Source of the DNA: Paraburkholderia domus | GTDB taxonomy: Bacteria > Pseudomonadota > Gammaproteobacteria > Burkholderiales > Burkholderiaceae | Direction: 5' to 3' | NCBI RefSeq assembly: GCF_905220705.1 | Contig: NZ_CAJNAT010000012.1 | Location: 124,001 to 188,000, forward strand | Length of the DNA stretch: 64,000 nt | In this document: piece after piece, positions 16,820 through 25,734 of the stretch | Layout of the letters: each line of letters begins with the position of its first letter | Numbering within the stretch: position 1 is the stretch's first letter | The notes under the pieces: model-generated | The model's database searches: none | Told to the model about the DNA's origin: nothing | What the model saw: only the letters and a program-made list of their open reading frames with translations | Translations under genes and position numbers: made by a program

Positions 16820-17143
16820 GGTTAGCCGCGTTGTCAGCTTTGAACGTCGCGAGTCCTAGGGCAGGCTTAACTGTGGCGAACGTGCAGTACGCGGATCATC
16901 CATCCGGACAGGCGTGCGAGCCATGTGGATTCCCGCGTGTCGTGCGGTGCGGTGGCGTGGTTGCGGATTCCCGCTACGTCGATCAGGCAAAAGGGGCTCA
17001 TGGTCATCTCTCTTCGGCAAGCGGCAAAGCCGCGTTAACAAGGTAGACGAAGATAGACGACCAGGTTTCCAGGCGATATCAGACGGGTCCCAAAACAGGC
17101 GTGGATGCACCCGACTAATTTGATTTGCTGGTAGGCCGGGTGC
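16820..17143. other. Region between convergent pabBC and panB
   Basis: 324 bp with no supported gene. The only structure seen is a 7-bp dyad GCACCCG...CGGGTGC (17107-17143) with a 23-nt loop abutting the panB stop. No T-run follows it in either direction. Confidence 0.5.
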
Positions 17144-17959
17144 TTAGAACGTGTGCTCCGCCCCAGGAAACGAACCGTCCTTCACGGCACGCACATACGC
17201 TTCCACTGCAGCCTGGATGTTCGGCTGCCCCTGCATGAAATCTTTCACAAAGCGCGGCCGCTTGCCGGGGAAAATTCCCAGCATGTCGTGCAGCACCAGC
17301 ACTTGACCCGAGCAGTCCAGACCCGCGCCGATGCCGATCGTCGGAATCCGCAATTGTTTGGTGACTTCGCTCGCGAGCAGCGTTGGGATCGCTTCCATCA
17401 CGATCAGTTGGGCGCCCGCATTCTGCACGGCGAGCGAGTCGCGCAGCAGTTGGTTCGCACCCGCTTCGGTCTTGCCCTGCACCTTGAAGCCGCCAAACGC
17501 ATGCACCGATTGTGGCGTCAGACCGACGTGCGCGCACACGGGAATCGCCCGTTCGACCAGAAAGCGCACCGTGTCCGCGAGCCACTCGCCACCCTCGAGC
17601 TTCACCATCTGCGCGCCGGCACGCATGAGTTCCACCGAGCTCCTGAAGGCGTCCTCCGGCGTGCCGTACGTGCCGAACGGCAGGTCGGCCACGATCAGCG
17701 CCGAGGGCCGCGCCCGCGCCACGCTCGCCGTGTGATACGCGATGTCGGCGAGCGACACCGGCAGCGTGGTGGTCTGGCCTTGCAACACGTTGCCGAGCGA
17801 ATCGCCGATCAACAGGACGTCGACACCCGCACGATCCAGCAGCGCGGCGAAGCTCGCGTCGTAACAGGTCAGCATGGCGATCTTTTCACCGGCGTCGCGC
17901 ATCGCCTGCAGTTTCGGCACGGTGATAGCGTTCCGGCTCGCTTCCTGCAAATAGGTCAT
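17144..17959 (-). CDS. panB: 3-methyl-2-oxobutanoate hydroxymethyltransferase
   Basis: Ketopantoate hydroxymethyltransferase of 271 residues, first committed step of pantothenate/CoA synthesis; it uses 5,10-methylene-THF. Conserved segments are MLTCYDASFAALLDRAGVD, LIGDSLGNVLQGQ with metal-binding Asp, VKLEGG, HVGLTPQSVHAFGGFKVQG and TIGIGAGLDCSGQVLVLHDM. Length matches the family. It is the last gene of the minus-strand hda-HAD-pcnB-folK-dgk-panB run, 36 bp after dgk. Its folate cofactor links it functionally to nearby folK and pabBC. Confidence 0.97.
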   Translation of the reverse strand: MTYLQEASRNAITVPKLQAMRDAGEKIAMLTCYDASFAALLDRAGVDVLLIGDSLGNVLQGQTTTLPVSLADIAYHTASVARARPSALIVADLPFGTYGTPEDAFRSSVELMRAGAQMVKLEGGEWLADTVRFLVERAIPVCAHVGLTPQSVHAFGGFKVQGKTEAGANQLLRDSLAVQNAGAQLIVMEAIPTLLASEVTKQLRIPTIGIGAGLDCSGQVLVLHDMLGIFPGKRPRFVKDFMQGQPNIQAAVEAYVRAVKDGSFPGAEHTF

Positions 17960-17995
17960 GGGGAAAATCCGTTGGGAAAAGAGGGGGCGTGCCGC

Positions 17996-18676
17996 TTAAA
18001 GCGACGTGCCTTTGACAAAGAATTCCTTGCGGCCGCGCATGGTTTCGATGCGTTCGGCGAGTAGCGCAAGGTCCGCGTCCGAGTCGAGCGGATTCAGATG
18101 TTCAGCGTTGACCGTCAGCACAGGCGCGCCGTCGTAGTGATAGAAAAACTCGTTGTAGGCGTCGCACAGCGCGTGCAGATACGCATCGGAAATCTGCAGT
18201 TCCATTGGCACGGCGCGCTTCTGGATACGCGCGAACAGCACTTCGGGACTGGCTTGCAGATACACCACGAAATCCGGCGCAGGCGCGCTCACGTCGATCC
18301 GCGCGGCGAGCGCGCGATAAAGCTGCCACTCGTCTTCCTGCAGCGTCAGACGCGCGAAGATGTCGTTCTTCTGCGTCATGAAATCGGCAATGAGCGGTGT
18401 GCCCGCCACATGCGCGACCGCCACTTCCTGGGCTTGCTGCGCGCGCTGCAACGCGAAGTGCAATTGCGTGGGCAATGCATAACGCGCGGTGTCGCGATAA
18501 AAGCGTTCGAGAAAGGGATTGTTCTGCGGCCGCTCGAACAGTTCCTGCATCGACCAGCGCTGTGCAAGCCGCCGTGCGAGGGAGGTCTTGCCGACACCAA
18601 TCGGCCCTTCGATTGCGATATAGCCGAAGGGAGGCTGCAGATGCGGCGCGGTGACCGTGAGCGGTGGCGAATTCAT
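17996..18676 (-). CDS. Deoxynucleoside kinase (deoxyadenosine/deoxyguanosine kinase family)
   Basis: A 226-residue P-loop kinase: YIAIEGPIGVGKTSLARRLA contains Walker A, followed by the family's NPFLERFY and LHFALQRAQQAQ segments. It should phosphorylate deoxynucleosides for salvage. The ATG at 18676 shares an ATGA overlap with the folK stop codon, which implies translational coupling and fixes the start. The folK-dgk-panB order is typical of Burkholderiaceae. The exact substrate cannot be read from sequence. Confidence 0.85.
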   Translation of the reverse strand: MNSPPLTVTAPHLQPPFGYIAIEGPIGVGKTSLARRLAQRWSMQELFERPQNNPFLERFYRDTARYALPTQLHFALQRAQQAQEVAVAHVAGTPLIADFMTQKNDIFARLTLQEDEWQLYRALAARIDVSAPAPDFVVYLQASPEVLFARIQKRAVPMELQISDAYLHALCDAYNEFFYHYDGAPVLTVNAEHLNPLDSDADLALLAERIETMRGRKEFFVKGTSL

Positions 18677-19221
18677 TCGCAACGACCCTTGTCCCCGGCG
18701 GGGGCGTCAGCAGTCAATGCATTGAGCATAGGGCAGTGGCAAGGCCCCTTTACCTTTTCGATGCGTTGATCACTCACGCCATCGAGCAGCGCCTCGGCAC
18801 GGCCGTGCTGCGGGATGATCAGCGCTGCGTCGATCTCGACGAGCGGCACGAGTGCAAAGGCGCGCTCGATCAAACGCGGATGCGGCACGATCAGATCGGC
18901 CTCGTCGATCGCTTGATCGCCGTATAGCAGAATGTCCAGATCGAGCGTGCGCGGTGCGTTGCGAAACGGCCGCTCGCGGCCGAACTGATGTTCGATCTTG
19001 TGGCACAGCGCTAGCAGATGCCGCACGGGGAGCGTCGTTTCGACCTTCACGACGCAGTTGAAATAGTCGTCACCGCCCGCGTCAATCGGGGCAGTGCGAT
19101 ACAGGCTCGACTTGGCGAGCACGGAGATGGTGTGCTGTTGTGCCAGGCACACCACCGCGTCTTTCAGGGTCTGGCGCGCGTCCCCGAGATTCGCGCCGAG
19201 GCCGAGATAGGCAACCGTCAT
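18673..19221 (-). CDS. folK: 2-amino-4-hydroxy-6-hydroxymethyldihydropteridine diphosphokinase
   Basis: HPPK of 182 residues transfers pyrophosphate to the pterin in folate synthesis. It begins with AYLGLGANLGDARQTL and has the signature RTLDLDILLYGDQ followed by VPHPRLIERAFALVPLVEI. Length is normal, with a short extra tail ending DKGRCE. It overlaps dgk by ATGA and starts 48 bp after pcnB. The gene order pcnB-folK is widely conserved in proteobacteria. Confidence 0.96.
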   Translation of the reverse strand: MTVAYLGLGANLGDARQTLKDAVVCLAQQHTISVLAKSSLYRTAPIDAGGDDYFNCVVKVETTLPVRHLLALCHKIEHQFGRERPFRNAPRTLDLDILLYGDQAIDEADLIVPHPRLIERAFALVPLVEIDAALIIPQHGRAEALLDGVSDQRIEKVKGPCHCPMLNALTADAPAGDKGRCE

Positions 19222-19269
19222 GGCATAACTTCCTACAACTGTCGTTCGACGGCAACAGCCAACGCCGCG

Positions 19270-20853
19270 TCAGTCTTCGTGCGAGCCGTCTTGGCCCGCG
19301 TCGTTGGCTGTGCGTTCGGCTGGCGCGCCGCCCTCCATTCCGTCGCCCGGTTTGCGGTTTCTGGCGCCACTGCTGCGCCGCCGTCGTTTTCTGGGGCTTC
19401 GGTCCTTCCCGCCTTGCGTGAGCAATGTCTCACGCGCAGCGACGTCTCCTTCGATGAACTCCGTCCACCACGTACCGACCGACTCATCGAGTTCGCCCGA
19501 TTCGCAGCGCAACAGGAGGAAATCATACCCCGCTCTAAATCTTTGGTGTTCCAGCAGCTTCAGCGCGCTTCTTCCCGAGCGTTTCTCGAGGCGCAGCTGC
19601 AGGCCCCAGATCTCGCGCATATCCGACGAAAAGCGCTTGTGGATCGCGAGCTTCTCGGTTTGCATGTCGAGAACTTCGTCCATCGCGCGATGCAGTGCCG
19701 GCACCGGGTATTCGCCGTTCGCCTCAAATTGTTGCCAGCGCGTCTGGACGTCGTGCCACAGCAACGTGGCGAACAGGAAGCCAGGCGAAACCGGCTTGCC
19801 GGCACGCACGCGGGCGTCCGTATTGGTCAGCGCGAGTGTGATGAATTTCTCGCCGATCGGCTGCTCCAGCACCACGTCGAGCAGCGGTAGCAGGCCGTGA
19901 TGCAGGCCTTCCTGGCGCAGACGTTTCAAGCAGGCGAGCGCGTGGCCCGACAGCATCAGCTTGAGCATCTCGTCGAACAGACGCGCGGCCGGCACGTTGT
20001 TGATCAGATCGGCCATTTTGGCGATCGGCGCGCGGGTCGTGTCTTCGATCTCGAACTCGAGCTTGGCGGCAAAACGCACCACGCGCAGCATGCGCACCGG
20101 ATCTTCGCGATAACGCGTGGCCGGGTCGCCGATCATGCGCAACAGACGCGCGCGCATGTCGGCCATGCCGTTGTGATAGTCCAGCACGGTTTGCGTGGCC
20201 GGATCGTAGTACATCGCGTTGATCGTGAAGTCGCGGCGCGTGGCGTCTTCGTGCTGCTCGCCCCAGACGTTGTCGCGCAGCACGCGGCCGCTGGCGTCCA
20301 CCGCATGCGTGCGGCGGTCGAGCTCGTCGCGCTTGAGGCGGCGAGGCGGCGCAGCGTCGGCCGCGGGCGGATCGACCAGCGCGCGGAACGTGGAGGTTTC
20401 GATGATTTCCTGGCCGAACTGCACATGCACGATCTGAAACCGGCGGCCGATGATGCGGGCGCGGCGGAACAGCTTCTGCACCTGTTCGGGCGTGGCGTCG
20501 GTCGCGACGTCGAAATCTTTCGGCTTGATGCCGAGCAGGAGATCGCGCACTGCGCCGCCGACGATAAACGCGCGATGCCCCGCCTCCTGCAGACCCTCGG
20601 TGACGCGAATGGCGTTCCTCGAGATCAGCGACTGATCGATGCCGTGCACGTCGTGCGGAATGATGACGGGCACGTCGGGGTCCGGCACGGCTTTGGCGAC
20701 GGGGCGTGCCGGTTTGCGGCGCGTTTTGCTGGCGCCGGACGCGCTGCGTGCCGGTGCCTCGCCGGCTTCGTCTGTTTCGGCTTCGGCGGGCGGGGTGTCG
20801 TCAGCGGGCGCCGAGTCCTGGCCGAATAGCTTGCGGATAAGTTTTTTGATCAC
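19270..20853 (-). CDS. pcnB: Poly(A) polymerase I
   Basis: Nucleotidyltransferase of 527 residues that adds 3' poly(A) tails to RNA. After a Pro/Ala-rich N-terminal extension (about residues 10-60), the catalytic head shows FIVGGAVRDLLLGIKPKDFD with the DFDVAT acidic pair. RRDFTINAMYYDP and the ATRYREDPVRMLRVVRFA segment follow. The tail is basic (RSPRKRRRRSSGARNRK), typical of PcnB and likely RNA-binding. A GTG start overlaps the upstream HAD gene stop as GTGA. Confidence 0.95.
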   Translation of the reverse strand: MIKKLIRKLFGQDSAPADDTPPAEAETDEAGEAPARSASGASKTRRKPARPVAKAVPDPDVPVIIPHDVHGIDQSLISRNAIRVTEGLQEAGHRAFIVGGAVRDLLLGIKPKDFDVATDATPEQVQKLFRRARIIGRRFQIVHVQFGQEIIETSTFRALVDPPAADAAPPRRLKRDELDRRTHAVDASGRVLRDNVWGEQHEDATRRDFTINAMYYDPATQTVLDYHNGMADMRARLLRMIGDPATRYREDPVRMLRVVRFAAKLEFEIEDTTRAPIAKMADLINNVPAARLFDEMLKLMLSGHALACLKRLRQEGLHHGLLPLLDVVLEQPIGEKFITLALTNTDARVRAGKPVSPGFLFATLLWHDVQTRWQQFEANGEYPVPALHRAMDEVLDMQTEKLAIHKRFSSDMREIWGLQLRLEKRSGRSALKLLEHQRFRAGYDFLLLRCESGELDESVGTWWTEFIEGDVAARETLLTQGGKDRSPRKRRRRSSGARNRKPGDGMEGGAPAERTANDAGQDGSHED

Positions 20854-21536
20854 GAGGGTTGAAAGAGTTCGAGGATGCGCCAGCCTTTGGCCTGCGCATG
20901 GGCGCGCAATGTGTCGTCGGGATTGGTCGCGATCGGATCGGTGACCTTGTCGAGCAGCGGGATGTCGTTGTGCGAGTCGCTATAGAAATAGCTGTGCTCG
21001 AAGTCGTTCCAGGTCTTGCCAAGCGAAGCCAGCCACGCCTCGGTACGAACGATCTTGCCTTCCTTGTAGCTGGGCGTGCCGGTGGGGCGGCCGGTGTACG
21101 GCGAATGCGGCTGGCCGTCGACGGTTTCCGCTTCGCAGGCGATCAGCGCATCGACGCCGAACGCCTGGGCGATCGGGCGGGTGATGAATTCGTTGGTGGC
21201 GGTGACCACGCAGCAGAGGTCGCCGGCTTCACGGTGTTCCCTGACCAGTTCCAGCGCGACCGGAAAGATCGCCGGCTTGATCACTTCATGCATGTACTGC
21301 GCGTGAAGGTCGGCGAGCTGCGCGCGCGAATATCTTGCGAGCGGCGTGAGCATGGCAATCAGATAAGCGTGAATGTCGAGCTTGCCGGCTTTGTAGTCGG
21401 CGAAAAAGCGGTCGTTTTCACGAGCGAAATTTTCGGCGTCGACCATGCCTTGTTTCACCATGAAGCGGCCCCATTCGTGGTCGCTGTCGGTGGGGATGAG
21501 GGTGTGGTCGAGGTCGAAGAGTGCGAGGTTAGCCAT
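20850..21536 (-). CDS. HAD-IB family phosphatase (SerB-like)
   Basis: A 228-residue HAD hydrolase. Motif I is LFDLDHTLIPTDSDHEWG, motif II TATNEFITRP, and motif IV SDSHNDIPLLDKV. It belongs to the PSPase-like HAD-IB group; some members are histidinol-phosphatases, but the substrate is not evident here. It overlaps hda by 8 bp and pcnB by 4 bp, so it is translationally coupled in the operon. Confidence 0.88.
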   Translation of the reverse strand: MANLALFDLDHTLIPTDSDHEWGRFMVKQGMVDAENFARENDRFFADYKAGKLDIHAYLIAMLTPLARYSRAQLADLHAQYMHEVIKPAIFPVALELVREHREAGDLCCVVTATNEFITRPIAQAFGVDALIACEAETVDGQPHSPYTGRPTGTPSYKEGKIVRTEAWLASLGKTWNDFEHSYFYSDSHNDIPLLDKVTDPIATNPDDTLRAHAQAKGWRILELFQPS

Positions 21537-22314
21537 GGGGGCCTATTTTACTTGAAGCGGCGGCAGGGGACGCGGATGAAGCGGCGGGTGACGCGGATGA
21601 GGCAGGCGCCGAGCGCCGATCGTCGGCGTCGGGAGAGGCCAGCATGGTGCGTAGGAGCGGTAGTGTGACCGCGCGTTTCTGTTCGAGCGAGAAGCGGTCG
21701 AGCGCGTCGAGCAATGCCATCAGGCTCGGCATATCGCGGCGAAAATGCGTGAGCAGGTAGGCGGGGACGTCGTCGGCGAGCATGATGCCGCGCTCGCGGG
21801 CAGCGTGTTTCAGCACCGCGGCTTTGCCTTCGTCCGGCAGCGGCGCGAGGTGGAACACGAGGCCCCAGCCGAGGCGCGTGCGCAGATCTTCACGCACCGT
21901 CATGCCGATCGGCGGCGCATTGCCGGCGGCGACAAGGGCGCTGGTGGGGTGCGCGCGTACTTCGTTGAACAGGTTGAACACGGCAATCTGTTGTGCCGCG
22001 GACAGGCCGTCGCAATCGTCGATCGCATACAGTGCGACGCGCGGGTCGAACGTGAAGGCGGCGAGGCTGCTCTGCGGACCGGCAAAGCGGGCATGACCCG
22101 GTGGCGCTTCGTGAACCAGCGCCTGCAGCAAGTGCGTGCGGCCGCTGCCGGCTTCGCCCCAGACGTAGAAGGTGCGATCGGCCACTGGCCCGGCCGCGAG
22201 CGCATTGTCGAGCTCGCGCAGCCGCGTGACCAGCTCGGCGTTGGCGCCGGCGAAGAAATTGTCGAATGTCGATGGCGGCGGGGTGCCGAGATCGAGCGTC
22301 AGTTGACGAAGCAC
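21529..22314 (-). CDS. hda: DnaA regulatory inactivator Hda
   Basis: AAA+ protein of 261 residues related to DnaA domain III. It begins RQLTLDLGTPPPSTFDNFF, near the clamp-binding QL.LDL motif. Walker A is WGEAGSGRTHLLQAL, Walker B YAIDDCDG, and the sensor region RTRLGWGLVFHL. With the beta clamp it promotes DnaA-ATP hydrolysis. It is about 25-30 residues longer than usual because of a low-complexity Ser/Ala/Pro C-terminal tail encoded by an imperfect tandem DNA repeat (21554-21598). It overlaps the HAD gene. Confidence 0.93.
   Translation of the reverse strand: MLRQLTLDLGTPPPSTFDNFFAGANAELVTRLRELDNALAAGPVADRTFYVWGEAGSGRTHLLQALVHEAPPGHARFAGPQSSLAAFTFDPRVALYAIDDCDGLSAAQQIAVFNLFNEVRAHPTSALVAAGNAPPIGMTVREDLRTRLGWGLVFHLAPLPDEGKAAVLKHAARERGIMLADDVPAYLLTHFRRDMPSLMALLDALDRFSLEQKRAVTLPLLRTMLASPDADDRRSAPASSASPAASSASPAAASSKIGPHG
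21554..21598. repeat. Imperfect tandem repeat at the 3' end of hda
   Basis: Two units begin GAAGCGGCGG and end GACGCGGAT (24 and 21 nt). They encode the Ser-Ala-Pro tail of Hda (ASSASPAASSASPAAASS). A likely site of length variation between strains. Confidence 0.6.
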
Positions 22315-22407
22315 AGTAGGTTAATGCCGAAAATGGGGCTTAGGCCGCAAATGGCCCGAACTTCGGGCCCTGAAACGTCAAGGAACAGTCAATGAGCAGT
22401 CAGTGAC

Positions 22408-23484
22408 TCAGTTGTTGTAAAGCGTGCTCGCCAGATAGCTTTGACGCAACTCACGCATCGCTACCGACAGAATGGCGCTGACCGGCAGCGCCAGCAACAC
22501 GCCGAAAAAGCCGAATAGCTGACCGAACGCGAGCAACGCGAAGATAACCGCGAGCGGGTGCAGACCGATCCGTTCGCCGACCAGGCGCGGCGTCAGATAA
22601 AAGCTCTCCACGATCTGACCGACGCCGTAAATCAACGCGACCGCGCCGAAGCCGTACCAGTCGCCGAACTGTAGCAGCGCCGCGAGCAGCGCCAGTGCGA
22701 GCCCGGTTGCAAAACCGATGTACGGGATGAACACGGCGAGACCCGTGAAAATACCCACCGGCAACGCGATCTCGAAGCCGGCGATGGTCAGCGCAATCGC
22801 ATAATAGACCGCGAGCACCCCCATCACGAGCAACTGGCCGCGCAGGTATTGCGACAGCATCTGGTCCATGTCGCGCGCGAGTTGCAGCGTCTTTTCGAGC
22901 CAGCGGCGCGGCACCGTGATCTGCATGCGAGCGAGCATGCGGTTCCAGTCGTACAGCAGATAAAACAGCACGAGCGGCACCATCACAAGGTTGCCGACCA
23001 CGGTCATCATCACGTTGCCGCTGGTGCGGATCGAGGTCCATGCATAGAGCGCGACCTGTTGCGCACTGCCTTCAAGCTGTCCCATCACGAGATCGCGAAT
23101 ACTGGCGAAATCGAGCGAGTCGGCGAGGCCCATCATGGCAAGCTTGGGTTGCAGCCAGGCGCTCACGTGCGCAAACAGTACCGGCACCTGCTGCTTCAAC
23201 TGCGGACCTTCTTTCTGAATCACGGCCAGCACCAGCAGCACGAGCATCGTCATCAGCAACGAAAACAGCAGCATCATCAGCAAGGCGGCGAGTCCGCGCG
23301 GCACACGCCGGCGCACCATCCACGCGACGCCCGGTTGCAGAATGTACGCGAGAATGGCGCCGAGAAGGAACGGCGTGAGGACCGGACTCAGTAGCCAGAG
23401 CAGAATGCCGACGACCAGCGCGATCGCCAGCCAGATGAAGGCGCGGCGCTGGACGGGTGTCAGGATCGAGGGGTTTTGTTGCAA
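22408..23484 (-). CDS. perM: AI-2E/PerM family membrane transporter
   Basis: A 358-residue polytopic membrane protein with about 7-8 membrane segments. The first is FIWLAIALVVGILLWLLSP, followed by the family motif PFLLGAILAYILQP. The C-terminal half contains FIPYIGFATGLALALLAALL and LVGERIGLHPLAVIFALLAFG, typical of the family. Members export small molecules or ions; the substrate is unknown here. The start is TTG at 23484. It is 93 bp upstream of hda on the same strand and divergent from purM. Confidence 0.88.
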   Translation of the reverse strand: MQQNPSILTPVQRRAFIWLAIALVVGILLWLLSPVLTPFLLGAILAYILQPGVAWMVRRRVPRGLAALLMMLLFSLLMTMLVLLVLAVIQKEGPQLKQQVPVLFAHVSAWLQPKLAMMGLADSLDFASIRDLVMGQLEGSAQQVALYAWTSIRTSGNVMMTVVGNLVMVPLVLFYLLYDWNRMLARMQITVPRRWLEKTLQLARDMDQMLSQYLRGQLLVMGVLAVYYAIALTIAGFEIALPVGIFTGLAVFIPYIGFATGLALALLAALLQFGDWYGFGAVALIYGVGQIVESFYLTPRLVGERIGLHPLAVIFALLAFGQLFGFFGVLLALPVSAILSVAMRELRQSYLASTLYNN

Positions 23485-23546
23485 AATTGTTTCTCAGGTG
23501 TCGTCGCGACCGGATGATTCAAATTCCAGCCAGCCGGCCGGCATCG

Positions 23547-23565
23547 GGTAAAATCGCATTTTACC
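23547..23565. promoter_or_regulatory. Palindromic -10 element shared by divergent purM and perM
   Basis: GGTAAAAT-CGC-ATTTTACC is a perfect 8-bp palindrome. It places a TAAAAT -10 box on each strand, 30 nt before the purM ATG and about 73 nt before the perM start. It may serve both as a bidirectional promoter and as an operator. Confidence 0.45.
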
Positions 23566-23584
23566 GACCTTCGAGCTCTTCCCC

Positions 23585-24652
23585 ATGAATCAACCGAAAT
23601 CCGCCCCGCATTCAACTGATTCGGCCCAAGGTTTGTCGTATCGCGACGCCGGCGTGGACATCGACGCGGGCGACGCCCTTGTCGACGCGATCAAGCCCTT
23701 TGCCAAAAAGACGATGCGCGACGGCGTGCTGGGCGGCATCGGCGGGTTTGGCGCGCTGTTCGAAGTGCCGAAGAAGTACAAGGAACCGGTGCTCGTGTCG
23801 GGTACAGACGGCGTCGGCACCAAGCTGCGCCTCGCGTTTCAACTGAACAAACACGATACCGTCGGCCAGGATCTGGTGGCGATGAGCGTCAACGACATTC
23901 TGGTTCAGGGCGCCGAGCCGCTGTTCTTCCTCGATTATTTCGCTTGCGGCAAGCTGGACGTCGGTACGGCGGCAACGGTCGTGAAGGGTATCGCGCATGG
24001 CTGCGAACTGTCGGGTTGCGCGCTGATCGGCGGCGAGACGGCTGAAATGCCGGGCATGTATCCGGACGGTGAATACGATCTGGCCGGTTTTGCGGTCGGC
24101 GCAGTGGAAAAGAGCAAGATTATCGACGGCAGCACAATCGCCCCGGGCGATGTGGTGCTGGGTATGGCTTCCAGCGGTATCCATTCGAACGGTTTTTCGC
24201 TGGTGCGCAAGATCATCGAGCGTGCGCAGCCGGATTTGAACGCGGATTTTGATGGCCGATCGTTGGCCGATGCGCTGATGGCGCCGACGCATATCTATGT
24301 GAAGCCCTTGCTGGCGTTGATGCAACAGATCGCAGTGAAAGGCATGGCGCACATTACCGGCGGCGGGTTGGTCGAGAATATTCCGCGCGTTCTGCGCGAA
24401 GGTCTGACGGCTGAGCTCGATCACAGCAACTGGCCGATGCCGCCGCTGTTCTCGTGGCTGCAGAAGCACGGCGGCGTGGCGGATGCGGAAATGCACCGCG
24501 TGTTCAACTGCGGCATCGGGATGGCGGTGGTTGTTTCCGCGGCTGATGCCGACGCTGCGATCGCGTCTTTGTCGGCGGCCGGCGAGCAGGTCTGGAAGAT
24601 CGGCGTGATTCGCGAAAGCGCGGCCGGCGAAGCACAGACGGTAGTGATCTAA
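23585..24652 (+). CDS. purM: Phosphoribosylformylglycinamidine cyclo-ligase (AIR synthetase)
   Basis: PurM of 355 residues makes aminoimidazole ribotide in purine synthesis. Conserved elements are LSYRDAGVDIDAGDALV, VSGTDGVGTKLRLAF, DLVAMSVNDILVQGAEPLFFLDYFA, GCALIGGETAEMPGMYPDGE and MAHITGGGLVENIPRVL. Length is standard. It is divergent from perM and convergent with miaA, ending in a strong shared hairpin. ZTP-responsive glyA downstream in the window belongs to the same one-carbon/purine network. Confidence 0.98.
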   Translation: MNQPKSAPHSTDSAQGLSYRDAGVDIDAGDALVDAIKPFAKKTMRDGVLGGIGGFGALFEVPKKYKEPVLVSGTDGVGTKLRLAFQLNKHDTVGQDLVAMSVNDILVQGAEPLFFLDYFACGKLDVGTAATVVKGIAHGCELSGCALIGGETAEMPGMYPDGEYDLAGFAVGAVEKSKIIDGSTIAPGDVVLGMASSGIHSNGFSLVRKIIERAQPDLNADFDGRSLADALMAPTHIYVKPLLALMQQIAVKGMAHITGGGLVENIPRVLREGLTAELDHSNWPMPPLFSWLQKHGGVADAEMHRVFNCGIGMAVVVSAADADAAIASLSAAGEQVWKIGVIRESAAGEAQTVVI

Positions 24653-24679
24653 CCAACCAGCTTAACCAAAGGCTGGTTT

Positions 24680-24716
24680 GCCTGCGCGGCGCTCAGAAAG
24701 ACGGAGCCGCGCGGGC
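24680..24716. terminator. Hairpin between convergent purM and miaA
   Basis: GCCTGCGCGGC (24680-24690) pairs with GCCGCGCGGGC (24706-24716): an 11-bp stem with one wobble pair. A smaller AACCAGC...GCTGGTT dyad is just upstream. It lacks a long T-run but is well placed for bidirectional termination. Confidence 0.5.
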
Positions 24717-24725
24717 AAAGCCCTT

Positions 24726-25691
24726 TCAAATCAAATCTTCGATAAAGCTGACCACCTGCGCAGTCGCGTTGGGATCGCAGCAATCGACAACAACCCGCTC
24801 TGTCATGCTGCGCAGCCACGTGAGTTGCCGCTTGCACAATTGCCGGGTAGCAAAGACCCCCTTGTCCCGCATGGTCGAATAATCGACCGCCCCGTCCAGA
24901 TATTCCCAGACTTGCCGATATCCCACGCAGCGCATGGACGGCATCTCGGGCGACAAATCCCCGCGTTTGCGCAACTTCACCACTTCGTCGATAAAGCCGT
25001 CGGCCAGCATGGCATCGAAGCGCTTTTCGATGCGCGCATGCAGGACGCTCCGGTCGGAAGGCTCCAACGCAATAGGCACGAAGCGCCACGCTAACGCGGC
25101 GTCATCCGTTCGAGCGGGCGCGGCCAGCAAAGCGGACATCGCATGCCCGGTCAGCATGAAAACTTCGAGCGCCCGCTGAATTCGCTGCGAATCGTTCGGT
25201 GCCAGGCGCGCAGCCGTAACGGGATCGATAGCGGCAAGCCGCGCATGCATCGCCGGCCAGCCGTCACGTGCGGCGTCGGCATCGAGTGTCGCACGCACGT
25301 CGGCATCGGCGGCGGGCAGGTCATTCAGTCCCTGTGTGAGCGCCTTGTAGTACAGCATGGTCCCGCCGACCAATAACGGCAGCCGTCCGCGTGCGCTGAT
25401 CTCGCCGATCAGACGCAACGCATCGCTGCGAAATTCCGCCGCCGAATAGGCGTCCGCCGGATCGACGATATCGATCAGATGATGTGGCGCCACCGCGCGT
25501 TCTTGCGGCGTCGGTTTGGCGGTACCGATATCCATCTCGCGATAGACCAGCGCCGAATCGACACTGATGATTTCCACCGGGCGCCGTGCGGCCAGCGCCA
25601 ACGCGGCAGCTGTTTTGCCGGATGCGGTGGGGCCGAGCAGGCAAGGAACCGGCGTGGGCGTACTAGAAGTGCTTGTAGTGCTTGAGGTCAT
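24726..25691 (-). CDS. miaA: tRNA dimethylallyltransferase
   Basis: MiaA prenylates A37 of tRNAs reading UNN codons. The P-loop LLGPTASGKTAAALAL is preceded by a Ser/Thr-rich N-terminus. DSALVYREMDIGTAKP, VGGTMLYYKAL and MRCVGYRQVWEYLDG are conserved. The ATG at 25691 gives 321 residues, normal for the family. An in-frame GTG at 25745 would overlap mutL and add 18 residues; neither start has a clear Shine-Dalgarno sequence. It is 43 bp after mutL, and mutL-miaA linkage is widespread. Confidence 0.95.
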   Translation of the reverse strand: MTSSTTSTSSTPTPVPCLLGPTASGKTAAALALAARRPVEIISVDSALVYREMDIGTAKPTPQERAVAPHHLIDIVDPADAYSAAEFRSDALRLIGEISARGRLPLLVGGTMLYYKALTQGLNDLPAADADVRATLDADAARDGWPAMHARLAAIDPVTAARLAPNDSQRIQRALEVFMLTGHAMSALLAAPARTDDAALAWRFVPIALEPSDRSVLHARIEKRFDAMLADGFIDEVVKLRKRGDLSPEMPSMRCVGYRQVWEYLDGAVDYSTMRDKGVFATRQLCKRQLTWLRSMTERVVVDCCDPNATAQVVSFIEDLI

Positions 25692-25734
25692 GGGCAAGAC
25701 GGCGCGCGCCGAATAAGCGGTGTCAGGCGCACCG

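Noticed and set aside
17107..17143. Dyad GCACCCG...CGGGTGC as a panB terminator
   Set aside because: Loop of 23 nt and no T-run; too weak to call a terminator.
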